64,000 bases of DNA from Sulfuricaulis sp. (GTDB lineage: Bacteria > Pseudomonadota > Gammaproteobacteria > Acidiferrobacterales > Sulfurifustaceae): NCBI RefSeq assembly GCF_024653915.1, contig NZ_JANLGY010000005.1, forward strand, positions 124,001-188,000. Direction: 5' to 3'. The position numbers and the translations under genes were made by a program. Below the pieces are notes generated by a model. It saw only the letters and a program-made list of their open reading frames with translations. It was not told the origin of the DNA and did not search any database. Below, one piece after another: positions 8,201-15,334 of this stretch; position 1 is the first letter of the stretch; every line of letters starts with the position of its first letter.

Positions 8201-10898
8201 GCTCGTGGAGTTGATGAACAGCGGCGCGACCTCATCCGGTGATCTGCGCCGGGAGTTTGCCGATATTGCGGACCATCTGCGCGCGGAAAACCGGCACGTC
8301 GAGGCGGTGGAACGGACCAATGATGTGTCCATCGAGCCGCCCGTACCCGAATATGAAATCGAGGTGGAAGCGCCGCTCCCGGAACCGGTAGTGAATAAAA
8401 TTCCGGCTCCTCCGGCAGCTCGTGTGACCAAACCGGTATCGGTCGTGCCCTCCCGGACACCGCCGCCGGTTGCCGCGGAACTGTCCGAGCCCGAGCAGAT
8501 TGACCCCGAGCTGTTGGAAATATTTTTGGAAGAAGCCGCGGATATCATGGCTTCCCTCGAAGAGGCGCTAACCCGCTGGCGCAGCCAGCCAGGCGACAGG
8601 ACGCAGATAGCAGAGCTCAAGCGCTCCTTGCACACGCTCAAGGGTGGTGCGCGCATGGCCGGCGCCATGGCCATGGGCAACCTCAGTCATAATACCGAGA
8701 CTTTGCTCACGAATGTCGATGTCAGCAAGGTGTCGACGAATGACGAAATATTCGACTTGCTGGATGAAGCGCACGACATGCTGCTGGTGATGCTGGATAG
8801 TGCGCGCGATGGCAAGACCGTCCCTGATACGAATCTATTGAATGCCAAGCTGGCGGCGCTGGCCTCCGGCCAGCCGCTGTCGGAAGTCGCCGTGGAGGCG
8901 CCGGAAAGCGCACCTCCCGAGGAAGTCATGGACGAACCGGCGCACGTACACGCGGAGAACACGCAGGATATTGAAGCGGCCGCACCGGTCATGGCGGCGG
9001 GCACCGATGAAGACGAGGAACGTCGCGACCTGCCGGAAACCGAGGAAAAACAGTGGCCGGAGAAAATGGAGCGCCGCGGCCAGGTACGCGTCGACACCAG
9101 TCTTTTGAACGAGCTCGTTAACTATGCGGGTGAGGTGAGTCTCTCGCGTTCGCGCATGGAACAGCAGATTTACAGCTTCCGCGACAACCTGGGCGAACTG
9201 TCACGCAACATCGTGCGTTTTCGCGACCAGATCCGCGAACTGGAAATCCAGTCCGAATCGCAGATTCTCTACCGCTTGGAGCAGGATGCTGTCACCGACG
9301 GACGACCCGAGGACTTCGATCCGCTCGAATTCGACCGTTTCAGCCGCCTGCAGCAGGTGTCGCGTTCGCTGGCGGAAAGTTTGCACGACTTGGGCACCAT
9401 CCAGAACAACCTGGGCAATTTCGTCGGCGAGGCCGAGTCGGTTCTGCAGCAGCAGGCGCGCGTCAACACCGATTTGCAGGAAGGCCTGATGCGCACGCGC
9501 ATGGTGAGTTTCTCCACCCAGGCCGCGCGCCTGCGCCACATCGTGCGCCAGACCGGGCGTGAGCTGGGTAAGCGCGTGGAGCTCAATCTTGAAAATGCCG
9601 AGGTCGAACTCGACCGCAACGTACTCGAACGCATGATCGGGCCGTTCGAGCACATGATCCGCAACAGCATCGATCACGGCATCGAACCCGAGGCCGAGCG
9701 CCGCCGGAAGGGCAAACCGCCTCTCGGGCGTATCAACATCGCCAGCTCGCAGGAGGGCAGCGAAGTCATTATTCGCTTCTCCGATGACGGTGCGGGACTC
9801 AACATCGAGGGAATACGCGCGAAGGCGATTGAACGCGGGCTGATGTCCGCCGATGCCACCTTGACGGAGGAGGAACTGATCCAGTTCATTCTCATGTCCG
9901 GCTTTTCCACGGCGGACACGATCACGCATGTCTCCGGGCGCGGCGTGGGCATGGACGTGGTGCACAGCGAAGTGAAACAGCTCGGCGGCAGCATGTCGGT
10001 GGACACCGAGTCGGGCGTGGGCACCACTTTCATTGTCCATCTGCCGCTGACGCTCTCCATTACCCAGGCGCTGATGGTGTACGTGGGCGAGCAGCTTTTC
10101 GCCGTGCCGCTGGGTTCGGTGGTGAATATCGTCGAATTCCCGATCGAGAAAATCGCCAATATTTCGATGGGGAAGAATCCGCTGCTGTCCTACAACGAGC
10201 AGGTTTATCCGTACATGCATCTGGGACAGCGCCTGAACATTGTCTCGCAGCCGCGCAACGGCAAGAAGGTGCCTGTGTTGCTGGCGCGCACCGGCACGCG
10301 CGAAGTCGCGATCCAGGTGGATGGACTGGGCGGCACGCGCGAAGTGGTGATCAAGTCCGTCGGCCCGCAGCTCTCCGAGCTCAAGGGACTGTCCGGCGCC
10401 ACCATCCTCGGTGACGGGCGCGTGATACTCATCCTGGATGTCCCCGGACTGTGGTTCCGCGATGACACCATCCATTTCGAACACCGCCCGGAAGGCAAGG
10501 TAGCGCAGGAAGTGCGCGCACGGCCGGTGGTCATGGTGGTGGATGACTCGCTCACGGTGCGCAAGATCACGAGCAAACATCTGCAGAAACGCGGCATGGA
10601 CGTGCTGGTCGCCAAGGACGGTCTCGACGCCGTCGAACAGTTGCGCGACCACCTGCCCGATGTGATGCTGGTCGATATCGAGATGCCGCGCATGGACGGT
10701 TACGAGCTGACGACGCGTGTGCGTTCCGATGAAACCCTGAGGCACATTCCAATCATCATGATCACCTCGCGCGCCGGCGCCAAGCATCGGCAGAAGGCCT
10801 TCGAGCTGGGCGTGGATATGTACATGAGCAAGCCCTATCAAGAAGAGGAATTATTCAACAATATCGACACCCTGATTGCCAAGGGCAGGTTGACGTGA
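5238..10898 (+). CDS. chpA: hybrid histidine kinase ChpA (multi-HPt CheA homologue)
   Basis: Central kinase of the Pil-Chp system, 1886 residues. The N-terminal 1200 residues are a string of HPt-like modules; five carry a candidate phospho-histidine: H51 (HQVVG), H357 (HKMSG), H780 (HTLKG), H936 (HTLQG) and H1132 (HTLKG), separated by Pro/Ala-rich linkers. Another module near 480-560 has no such histidine. Then come dimerisation and ATPase domains with N box N1476 (NSIDHG), DDGAG at 1516 and GRGVGMDVV, a CheW domain from about 1605 (LTLSITQALMVYVGEQLFAVPL), and a C-terminal receiver from about 1763 with acceptor D1813 (LVDIEMPRMDGYE). Domain order matches Pseudomonas ChpA, which is longer. 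Phosphate should pass to PilG and PilH. Confidence 0.93.
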   Translation: MSTHSKVDLSTLGWVKTEIDETLKQARLALESFAENPSDKTRLRFCITHLHQVVGTLLMVELDGAAMLAKETEALADDVINDKVTPDSRALDALTRGILTLPDYLARLQAGQLDVPLKHIGLMNEIRAVRKATPISELELFSPDLSVRPPPSESPAEKLAEGEYRDLAKQLRGGFQPALLDWLRDTSNKHPLQKITEIFEQLQTRSGASILEQLFWVTGGFLEAMMEAGLDVIPERKKLFARLDQQIKKIIDGADKSTVRIASEDLTRALLWEVAQAKSQGARVTQLKRAFDLEFLLSGDTAESSAGASDLPTPEALASVSTALGKEIEAAQDVMSTYFDPESRGTTSLEPLLESFHKMSGTLDMLNVPMLKALVDELSLTCRAVIDNKITNPEAISMPMAEALLMVESSTRDISRSATDWKKQIEEAIRHLHGLHSPDEANVMPASDGLEVSDAELTESDYKQLLSVVAGEVGINLSRIEESLEAFAADVSRVESLDEAPQLLSQILGAMQILGQTRAAELVEATKGYVDHIRHGTLVADSAIMDGLAVSVGTIGAYVEGLRAERPNLDTLIDSALKEMETALASGHGRQRDPALLIDGVRLSLESWLDDRENEAALETLTQQMEELTQLAQEQGQKKITRISSEMNHLLTLMAPDPSRVSEEIVETLKQSFTAMSTLAGRRMTLRTVAHDAHEPEPRFEVEKRPPPQVVSKKKAPAPPAAPSVAPSRPAADAEFDAEIMEIFVEDAREVLENIRNKFVVWREDTENQNALTELRRGFHTLKGSGRMVGASEVAELAWDVENVLNRIREGKISPSAAIIDLMQQTQDALPRLVDVLAGGPPHGIDVEAMRENARALAQPGGVPVVPMTQAAGESQPASEASPDETGDLPKLESTLLEIFTAEALGNLDNIRQQIANCREDGGTCFVTESFFRSAHTLQGNARSLGLQVMADSCAENEKLLHALKSENMPLNDTYLDLASRFEGCVRRLVELMNSGATSSGDLRREFADIADHLRAENRHVEAVERTNDVSIEPPVPEYEIEVEAPLPEPVVNKIPAPPAARVTKPVSVVPSRTPPPVAAELSEPEQIDPELLEIFLEEAADIMASLEEALTRWRSQPGDRTQIAELKRSLHTLKGGARMAGAMAMGNLSHNTETLLTNVDVSKVSTNDEIFDLLDEAHDMLLVMLDSARDGKTVPDTNLLNAKLAALASGQPLSEVAVEAPESAPPEEVMDEPAHVHAENTQDIEAAAPVMAAGTDEDEERRDLPETEEKQWPEKMERRGQVRVDTSLLNELVNYAGEVSLSRSRMEQQIYSFRDNLGELSRNIVRFRDQIRELEIQSESQILYRLEQDAVTDGRPEDFDPLEFDRFSRLQQVSRSLAESLHDLGTIQNNLGNFVGEAESVLQQQARVNTDLQEGLMRTRMVSFSTQAARLRHIVRQTGRELGKRVELNLENAEVELDRNVLERMIGPFEHMIRNSIDHGIEPEAERRRKGKPPLGRINIASSQEGSEVIIRFSDDGAGLNIEGIRAKAIERGLMSADATLTEEELIQFILMSGFSTADTITHVSGRGVGMDVVHSEVKQLGGSMSVDTESGVGTTFIVHLPLTLSITQALMVYVGEQLFAVPLGSVVNIVEFPIEKIANISMGKNPLLSYNEQVYPYMHLGQRLNIVSQPRNGKKVPVLLARTGTREVAIQVDGLGGTREVVIKSVGPQLSELKGLSGATILGDGRVILILDVPGLWFRDDTIHFEHRPEGKVAQEVRARPVVMVVDDSLTVRKITSKHLQKRGMDVLVAKDGLDAVEQLRDHLPDVMLVDIEMPRMDGYELTTRVRSDETLRHIPIIMITSRAGAKHRQKAFELGVDMYMSKPYQEEELFNNIDTLIAKGRLT

Positions 10899-10926
10899 AA
10901 CGTCGGACTCTCCGGGGGTAAAGACC

Positions 10927-11370
10927 TTGGCCGATCCAAATCAGTATCTGCGCCTGCAACTGGGAGAATCCAGCTACCTCTTGCCCAGTGCGTCGGGATT
11001 CACCATCGAGCAGCGCGAACACCTGATCACCAACAAATCCCCCGAGGGCAATGTCGCGGCCTGGCAGTCGGTGCGCTCGGCGCGGCTGCCGGCCTATTGT
11101 CTGGACGGTATGCTGCGCGTCACGCGACATCAGGACTGGCACCGCGCGGTGTTCCTGGATGCGTTGCCGCACGCGGTGGGGCTGGTGGTGGACGAGGTCC
11201 AGTTGTTGCCGCGTTCGGAGACCACGGTTTCACTCTTTACGCCGCTCGGACTTCCACCCACGCGCCTGGGCCATTTGTTTTCCGGCGCCTGGGTGACGGG
11301 CAACCGCATTATTCTCGTCCTCGATCCCAAGACCTTCGTTGCCTATCTGCAAAGCCTGGGAGAGGTGTGA
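10927..11370 (+). CDS. CheW-like coupling protein, first of two after chpA
   Basis: 147 residues with a diverged CheW fold: YLRLQLGESSYLLPSASG at the start, AVFLDALPHAVGLVVDEVQLLPRSE in the middle and GNRIILVLDPKTFVAYL at the end. The start is a TTG, 28 bases after the chpA stop, with a G-rich stretch (CGGGGGTAAAG) in front. Its stop overlaps the start of the next gene by one base, so both are translationally coupled. In Pseudomonas a single CheW-like gene, chpC, lies in this area; here two short CheW-like genes stand in tandem, and which one corresponds to ChpC cannot be decided by eye. Confidence 0.8.
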   Translation: MADPNQYLRLQLGESSYLLPSASGFTIEQREHLITNKSPEGNVAAWQSVRSARLPAYCLDGMLRVTRHQDWHRAVFLDALPHAVGLVVDEVQLLPRSETTVSLFTPLGLPPTRLGHLFSGAWVTGNRIILVLDPKTFVAYLQSLGEV

Positions 11371-11828
11371 TGAAAAAACCGCGCAGCGGCCCGCGCCTGC
11401 ATTCGCTGGAAATCCCGCTGGACGGGATGACCTTGCTTGTGGCAAGCGCGGCGGTGGCGGAGGTCATCAATCTGCAGAACTTGGCTCCGGTCCCCTTCAG
11501 TCAGCCGTGGCTGAATGGTGCGATTGGCTGGCGCACGCTCGCGGTCCCGGTGATTTCCTTCGAAACGCTCATGGGAGCTCCATCCGTCACGCGTCCCGCG
11601 ACTGGCAAGATAGTCATCTGTTATCCGCTCAGCGGACGCAAGGACTGGGAATTTTTCGCCATGTTTGCCACGGCTGAACCGCGGCCGCAAGTGCTGGACG
11701 GCAGTCAGCTGGTGGCAGAGGCTTCCGAGCTGCCCGATTCGCCTTACATCGCGGCCGGCCTCAAGGTGGAAGAACGTCTGATGTTTATCCCCGACTTTGA
11801 GCAACTGAAGAAAGCGTTTTATCCGTGA
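11370..11828 (+). CDS. CheW-like coupling protein, second of two (ChpC-like)
   Basis: 152 residues beginning MKKPRSGPRLHSLEIPLDG. The CheW pattern is visible in LEIPLDGMTLLVASAAVAEVINL, PVPFSQPWLNGAIGWRTLAVPVISFETL and the C-terminal VEERLMFIPDFEQL. The start codon overlaps the previous stop in TGATG. As the last gene of the operon it probably adds a coupling protein for another receptor or for array structure; that role is inference. About 80 bases later the accessory island of exported proteins begins. Confidence 0.78.
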   Translation: MKKPRSGPRLHSLEIPLDGMTLLVASAAVAEVINLQNLAPVPFSQPWLNGAIGWRTLAVPVISFETLMGAPSVTRPATGKIVICYPLSGRKDWEFFAMFATAEPRPQVLDGSQLVAEASELPDSPYIAAGLKVEERLMFIPDFEQLKKAFYP

Positions 11829-11844
11829 TTTGTGAAGTATGCAC

Positions 11845-11875
11845 AGCCTGGGTAGAGCGAAGCGAAACCCGGGAA
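11845..11875. repeat. leader hairpin repeat (copy 1)
   Basis: CCTGGGT and ACCCGGG face each other around a GAGCGAAGCGAA loop, ending about 31 bases before the start codon of the first paralogue. The same element stands in front of the other four members (14266, 19771, 21100, 22073). It resembles REP-type palindromes common in proteobacteria. Confidence 0.7.
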
Positions 11876-11906
11876 AACTAAATAACTGAAGGAAGGCAAC
11901 AAACGT

Positions 11907-12764
11907 ATGAAATCTACCAGCAAGCTCATCATTTTCGTCATCACATTCCTGGCTCTGACCGCGAGCGTCTACGCCCAATCCCCGCGCGAGCAACTGAACC
12001 AGATGGTGCAGCAGTTACAGAAGACGCCAAACGAAAGTGCCCTGCGCGAGAAGATCATCAAACTCGCACGGACAATGAAGCCAACACCCGCCTTGCCCGA
12101 TACGGCGATTGCCTTCGAGGGCCGCGCGCAGTTCGCCTTCAGGAACGCCAAATCCGAGGGCGATTTTTTGGCGGCGGCTCAGGAGTATGAAAAGGCCGTC
12201 GCCGCCGCGCCGTGGGTGCCGGGCTATTACGCCGACCTGTGTACGATCTACGAGAAAGCGGGCAAATACGAGGACGCCAAGCGCCACTGCGGGTTTTACC
12301 TGATCGGCCTCACCGATCCCGCGCAGATGACCGGCGTCAAGCGGCGTATCGCTGGTCTTGAGTTTGGGATTGAGAAGGCAAATTCGCCGCAAACAGCAAA
12401 GGCAGCCAAACCAGCAGGGGCCGATTTCTCGGGATGCTGGCAAGGGCCAGATACTGCAGGGACGCAATACTGCGAGTTTTCATTCGAACGCAATGGAGAT
12501 AATTGGATCGTAAGGGGCGTAAGCCAGAAACCATTAAGGATACTGAAAATGCAGGGTCGGCAACTTTTGGTTGAGGACAATGAGTACGACTGGGTTTCAT
12601 TCCAATACGACCTTACGCTGTCAGAAGATGGGCAAACAATCGACCGGGCTAAAATGGATACCCAATCACCGGAACAATTCAATCGAATGAATAGCCGTGA
12701 TCCGGGAGGCAGGCTGACGTATCTCAATCAATGGCGTAGGGGCACCCCCCTTCGGCGGAAATAA
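11907..12764 (+). CDS. exported TPR-like protein, QSPREQL family (member 1)
   Basis: Unrecognised exported protein of 285 residues. Signal peptide MKSTSKLIIFVITFLALTAS ends before AQ, then the family block SPREQLNQMVQQLQKTP and a TPR-like region with the motif PWVPGYYADLCTIYEKAGKY (residues about 90-145). From residue 175 the sequence changes to a beta-rich tail that opens with FSGCWQGPD and contains two cysteines. Four other genes in this island share the first 140 or so residues but not the tail. The RBS is GAAGGAAGG. Location should be periplasm or outer surface; function unknown. Confidence 0.82.
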   Translation: MKSTSKLIIFVITFLALTASVYAQSPREQLNQMVQQLQKTPNESALREKIIKLARTMKPTPALPDTAIAFEGRAQFAFRNAKSEGDFLAAAQEYEKAVAAAPWVPGYYADLCTIYEKAGKYEDAKRHCGFYLIGLTDPAQMTGVKRRIAGLEFGIEKANSPQTAKAAKPAGADFSGCWQGPDTAGTQYCEFSFERNGDNWIVRGVSQKPLRILKMQGRQLLVEDNEYDWVSFQYDLTLSEDGQTIDRAKMDTQSPEQFNRMNSRDPGGRLTYLNQWRRGTPLRRK

Positions 12765-12879
12765 ATAGGGAAGCACGGATTGGAAACCTCCCGGTTTGCG
12801 AAGCAATGGGGTCAGACTGAGGCATACCTGATTTCACGGACACCCAGATAGGCACATAATGCCTGAAGGAGGGTGTTCA

Positions 12880-13176
12880 ATGAAGAAGCGCCAGTCATTC
12901 ACCAAGGAGTTCAAGCTGGAGGCGGTGCGGCTGCTGGAACGCAGCGACAAGCCCGCCGCCGATCTCGCCCGTGAGCTCGGGATCAAGCGCAACCAGCTCT
13001 ACAAGTGGCAGATCCAGCTGAGTGCCCGAGGGAAAGAAGACGTATTCCCCGGTCATGGCCGTCGTGCCGGCAGCGAAGCCGAGGTGGCCCGCTTGCGCCG
13101 CGCAGTAGCCTGTCTCCAGGAGGAGAACGAGATTTTAAAAAAAGCCGCGCGGTACTTCGCGAGGGAATCGTCGTGA
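12880..13176 (+). CDS. IS3-family transposase OrfA
   Basis: 98-residue DNA-binding half of the transposase. It starts MKKRQSFTKEFKLEAVRLLE, the IS3/IS911 helix-turn-helix (DLARELGIKRNQLYKWQ), and ends in a leucine-zipper-like stretch (EVARLRRAVACLQEENEILKKA). The start at 12880 follows GAAGGAGGG; an in-frame ATG at 12859 is less likely. Near the end, seven A residues at 13137-13143 form a slippery A-AAA-AAA site; slipping one base back would continue into the OrfB frame and make the OrfAB transposase. Confidence 0.92.
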   Translation: MKKRQSFTKEFKLEAVRLLERSDKPAADLARELGIKRNQLYKWQIQLSARGKEDVFPGHGRRAGSEAEVARLRRAVACLQEENEILKKAARYFARESS

Positions 13177-14039
13177 GGTACCAATTCATGGCGGAACACC
13201 AATCGGTCCATCACGTCAGCCTGATGTGCCGGGCACTGGCCGTCTCGCGCAGCGGCTACTACGGCTGGAAGTCCCGACCCGAGTGCTCGCGCACCCGGGA
13301 GAACCGTGATCTCCTCACGCGCCTGCGCGCCGTCCATGTTCGGTCGCGCGAAGCCTATGGCGTCATCAAAACGATGCGGGCGCTGGACGAAGAAGCAGAC
13401 ATTCATTGCGGACATAACCGGGTGGCGCGGCTACGGAGGCTTCACGGGATCGTAGCGAAACGGGTACGTCGCTTCCGTCTGTCTTACGCCGCGCGGAACA
13501 GCGAACCGGCGGCACCGAACCTGCTCGAACGGCAGTTCGGCGTCGCGGCGCCGAACCGGGTCTGGGTCGGCGACATTACCTTCGTCCCGACCCGCGAGGG
13601 CTGGCTTCACCTCGCGGTGCTTCTGGATCTGTACTCACGGAAAGTGGTGGGTTGGGCCATGAGCGAGCGGCAGAACCGGCAACTGACGACCGATGCGTTG
13701 ACCATGGCCATCGAGCGCCGGCATCCCGCCCCGGGGCTCATCCACCACACGGATCAAGGCACGCTCTACGCGACCCCCACCTACCGCGAGATTCTCAAGG
13801 CCCATCACATGCTCCCGAGCATGAGCCGCAAAGGCAACTGCTACGACAATGCGTGTGCCGAAAGCTTCTTCGGTGGACTCAAGAATGAATTGATCTGGGA
13901 TCGGGACTTCCGAACACGGGCTGAGGCCAGGAGCGCCATCTTCGAATGGATCGAGGTGTTCTACAACCGGGAGCGGCTGCACGAGACACTCGACTACGTC
14001 AGTCCGGTGCGGTATGAAGAACGTAACGCTGTTGCTTAA
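13173..14039 (+). CDS. IS3-family transposase OrfB (catalytic, rve domain)
   Basis: Catalytic half, 288 residues if started at the GTG that overlaps the orfA stop; in the cell it is probably made mainly as a -1 frameshift fusion with OrfA from the A7 run at 13137. The DDE triad is visible: WVGDITFVP, HHTDQGTLYA and AESFFGGLKNE, the last preceded by the usual MSRKGNCYDNA. All motifs are intact and there is no internal stop, so the element may still be active. Confidence 0.92.
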   Translation: MRYQFMAEHQSVHHVSLMCRALAVSRSGYYGWKSRPECSRTRENRDLLTRLRAVHVRSREAYGVIKTMRALDEEADIHCGHNRVARLRRLHGIVAKRVRRFRLSYAARNSEPAAPNLLERQFGVAAPNRVWVGDITFVPTREGWLHLAVLLDLYSRKVVGWAMSERQNRQLTTDALTMAIERRHPAPGLIHHTDQGTLYATPTYREILKAHHMLPSMSRKGNCYDNACAESFFGGLKNELIWDRDFRTRAEARSAIFEWIEVFYNRERLHETLDYVSPVRYEERNAVA

Positions 14040-14098
14040 CCACGTGTCCGTGGAAACGGGTACGCCTCAGACTCGATTGAAACAGTCTGGTAGCGAGC

Positions 14099-14188
14099 GT
14101 AGCCCGGATGGAATGCAATGGAATCCGGGAGAATCATGGTCACGTTCACCAACGCCCCGGGTTCCGCTGCGCTGCATCCGGGCTACGG
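14099..14188. repeat. pair of inverted REP-like units (BIME-like)
   Basis: Two copies of a GTAGCCCGGAT-type unit in opposite orientation: GTAGCCCGGATGGAAT at 14099 and, reversed, ATCCGGGCTACG ending at 14188. Each has its own small palindrome (CCCGGAT with ATCCGGG). They lie directly after the IS3 element and in front of the leader repeat of the second paralogue. The 14040-14331 gap holds only repeats and no gene. Confidence 0.65.
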
Positions 14189-14265
14189 TACTTACACAGC
14201 ATCGCGCAGGATCGGGCCAAAAAACCGGGACAGATTTATTTTCCTACACCGGCCCGTGACGGCCC

Positions 14266-14298
14266 GCGTAGCTTGGGCAGAGCGAAGCGAAGCCCGGG
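14266..14298. repeat. leader hairpin repeat (copy 2)
   Basis: CTTGGGC and GCCCGGG around AGAGCGAAGCGAA, about 33 bases before the start codon of family member 2. Same element as at 11845, with the family's trailing ATAACCAAAT. Confidence 0.7.
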
Positions 14299-14331
14299 AT
14301 AACCAAATCACCAAATGATAGGGAGTGAACG

Positions 14332-15180
14332 ATGAAAATCACCAGCCAACTATTTATTGCCGCCTTCGCATTCCTGGCCCTGGCTACGATCGCCTACGCT
14401 CAATCCCCGCGCGAGCAGCTGAACCAGATGGTGCAGCAGTTGCAAAAGACGCCGGGCGACGATGCCCTGCGCGAGAAGATCATCAAGCTGGGGATGAGGA
14501 TCAGGCCAGCGGTGCCGGACGCGGCGGAAAAATACGAGGGTCGGGCGAAATTTGCATTCAAGAATGCAAAGTCAACCGCCGATTATGCCGATGCCGCAAG
14601 GGAATATGAGCAAGCGGTGCAGACCGCGCCGTGGATACCCGGGTATTACTCAGATCTGTGCACGATCTATGAAAAGGCAGGTCAGTATGCCGATGCCAAG
14701 CGCAATTGCGAGGTCTACGTGAAGACGCTTGTCGATCGGTCGCAGATCAGCGAAACCAAGCAGCGGATTGCTGGCCTAGAATTTGGGATCGAGAAAGTTA
14801 AGCAGCAAGCGGTTGCCGACACACCGGAGGCGCGCGAAGCCGCGCTGCTACAGAAGGTAGAGGGGGCAAGGTTTGTTGCTCGTCATACACCAGAAAACCT
14901 CGGATTGAAGCCTGGAACTATGGCTTATGACGAAATTTTCGAAATAAAGGATCGAACACTGCATATCACGCTCAGGATTCACTACATAACCTCTGGAAGT
15001 GTGTACGGGCATAGGCAGCCCGGCGAGTATTTGGGTGATCGTATTTCGTACCGGGAGGGCGCGTTTACTCAAACTTTAAATAACGGCCAAACGGCAGTCA
15101 TTCGGATTAGACCGGACGGTCAGGGACTTACAAGGCAGTACAACAACGCAGAATATAAATTTGAAATTCCTCGAAATTAA
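14332..15180 (+). CDS. exported TPR-like protein, QSPREQL family (member 2)
   Basis: 282 residues. Signal peptide MKITSQLFIAAFAFLALATI, cleavage before AQ, then SPREQLNQMVQQLQKTPGDD and a TPR-like segment with PWIPGYYSDLCTIYEKAGQY, which is closest to member 1. From about residue 165 the tail differs from all others: EGARFVARHTPENLGLKPG, then several beta-like strands (LHITLRIHYITSGSVYG) ending in YKFEIPRN. RBS AGGGAG. Function unknown; the close N-terminal match with member 1 on the other side of the IS3 element points to duplication followed by tail divergence. Confidence 0.82.
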   Translation: MKITSQLFIAAFAFLALATIAYAQSPREQLNQMVQQLQKTPGDDALREKIIKLGMRIRPAVPDAAEKYEGRAKFAFKNAKSTADYADAAREYEQAVQTAPWIPGYYSDLCTIYEKAGQYADAKRNCEVYVKTLVDRSQISETKQRIAGLEFGIEKVKQQAVADTPEAREAALLQKVEGARFVARHTPENLGLKPGTMAYDEIFEIKDRTLHITLRIHYITSGSVYGHRQPGEYLGDRISYREGAFTQTLNNGQTAVIRIRPDGQGLTRQYNNAEYKFEIPRN

Positions 15181-15305
15181 GCAAGCGTAGGGCGGGTCAC
15201 ACCCGCCGTTACACGAGATAACGAAGAAATCGAGGCGAAGTTTGGTGAATGATGTTGAATGTGAATTGATGTTGAAATGGCGGGTGTGACCCGCCCTACG
15301 CTTGC
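15181..15305. repeat. MITE-like element with perfect 27-bp inverted ends
   Basis: The first 27 bases (15181-15207, starting GCAAGCGTAGGGCGGG) and the last 27 (15279-15305) are exact reverse complements, enclosing 71 bases of unremarkable sequence. The inner part of the arm, GGCGGGTGTGACCCGCC, is itself nearly palindromic. A single arm also occurs at 22985. It has the form of a miniature inverted-repeat element; no obvious target duplication was seen. Confidence 0.75.
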
Positions 15306-15334
15306 TACGGTTATTGTAAATGGAGGTAATGGGC

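Larger units (their letters stand above)
12818..14069 (+). mobile_element. IS3-family insertion sequence, complete
   Basis: 1252 bp bounded by imperfect inverted repeats of about 28 bp: the left end reads TGAGGCATACC, the right end read inward TGAGGCGTACC, both followed by CACGGACAC further in. The ends are TG and CA, as in IS3. Three bases, GAC, are repeated directly outside both ends, the usual IS3-family target duplication. It carries orfA and orfB in a -1 frameshift arrangement. Joining the flanks restores a GGGTCAGACTCGATTGA sequence also found at 50209. Confidence 0.9.

Noticed and set aside
9201-10841. 546-codon open frame on the minus strand
   Set aside because: Antisense to the ATPase, CheW and receiver domains of chpA; no family resemblance and histidine-rich composition.
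11097-11369. Upstream extension of the second CheW-like gene
   Set aside because: It would overlap the first CheW-like gene almost fully; the ATG at 11370, coupled to the previous stop, gives the normal CheW length.
14014-14318. Short overlapping frames after the IS3 element
   Set aside because: They lie over REP-like repeats and the IS end; three overlapping frames with no recognisable protein.
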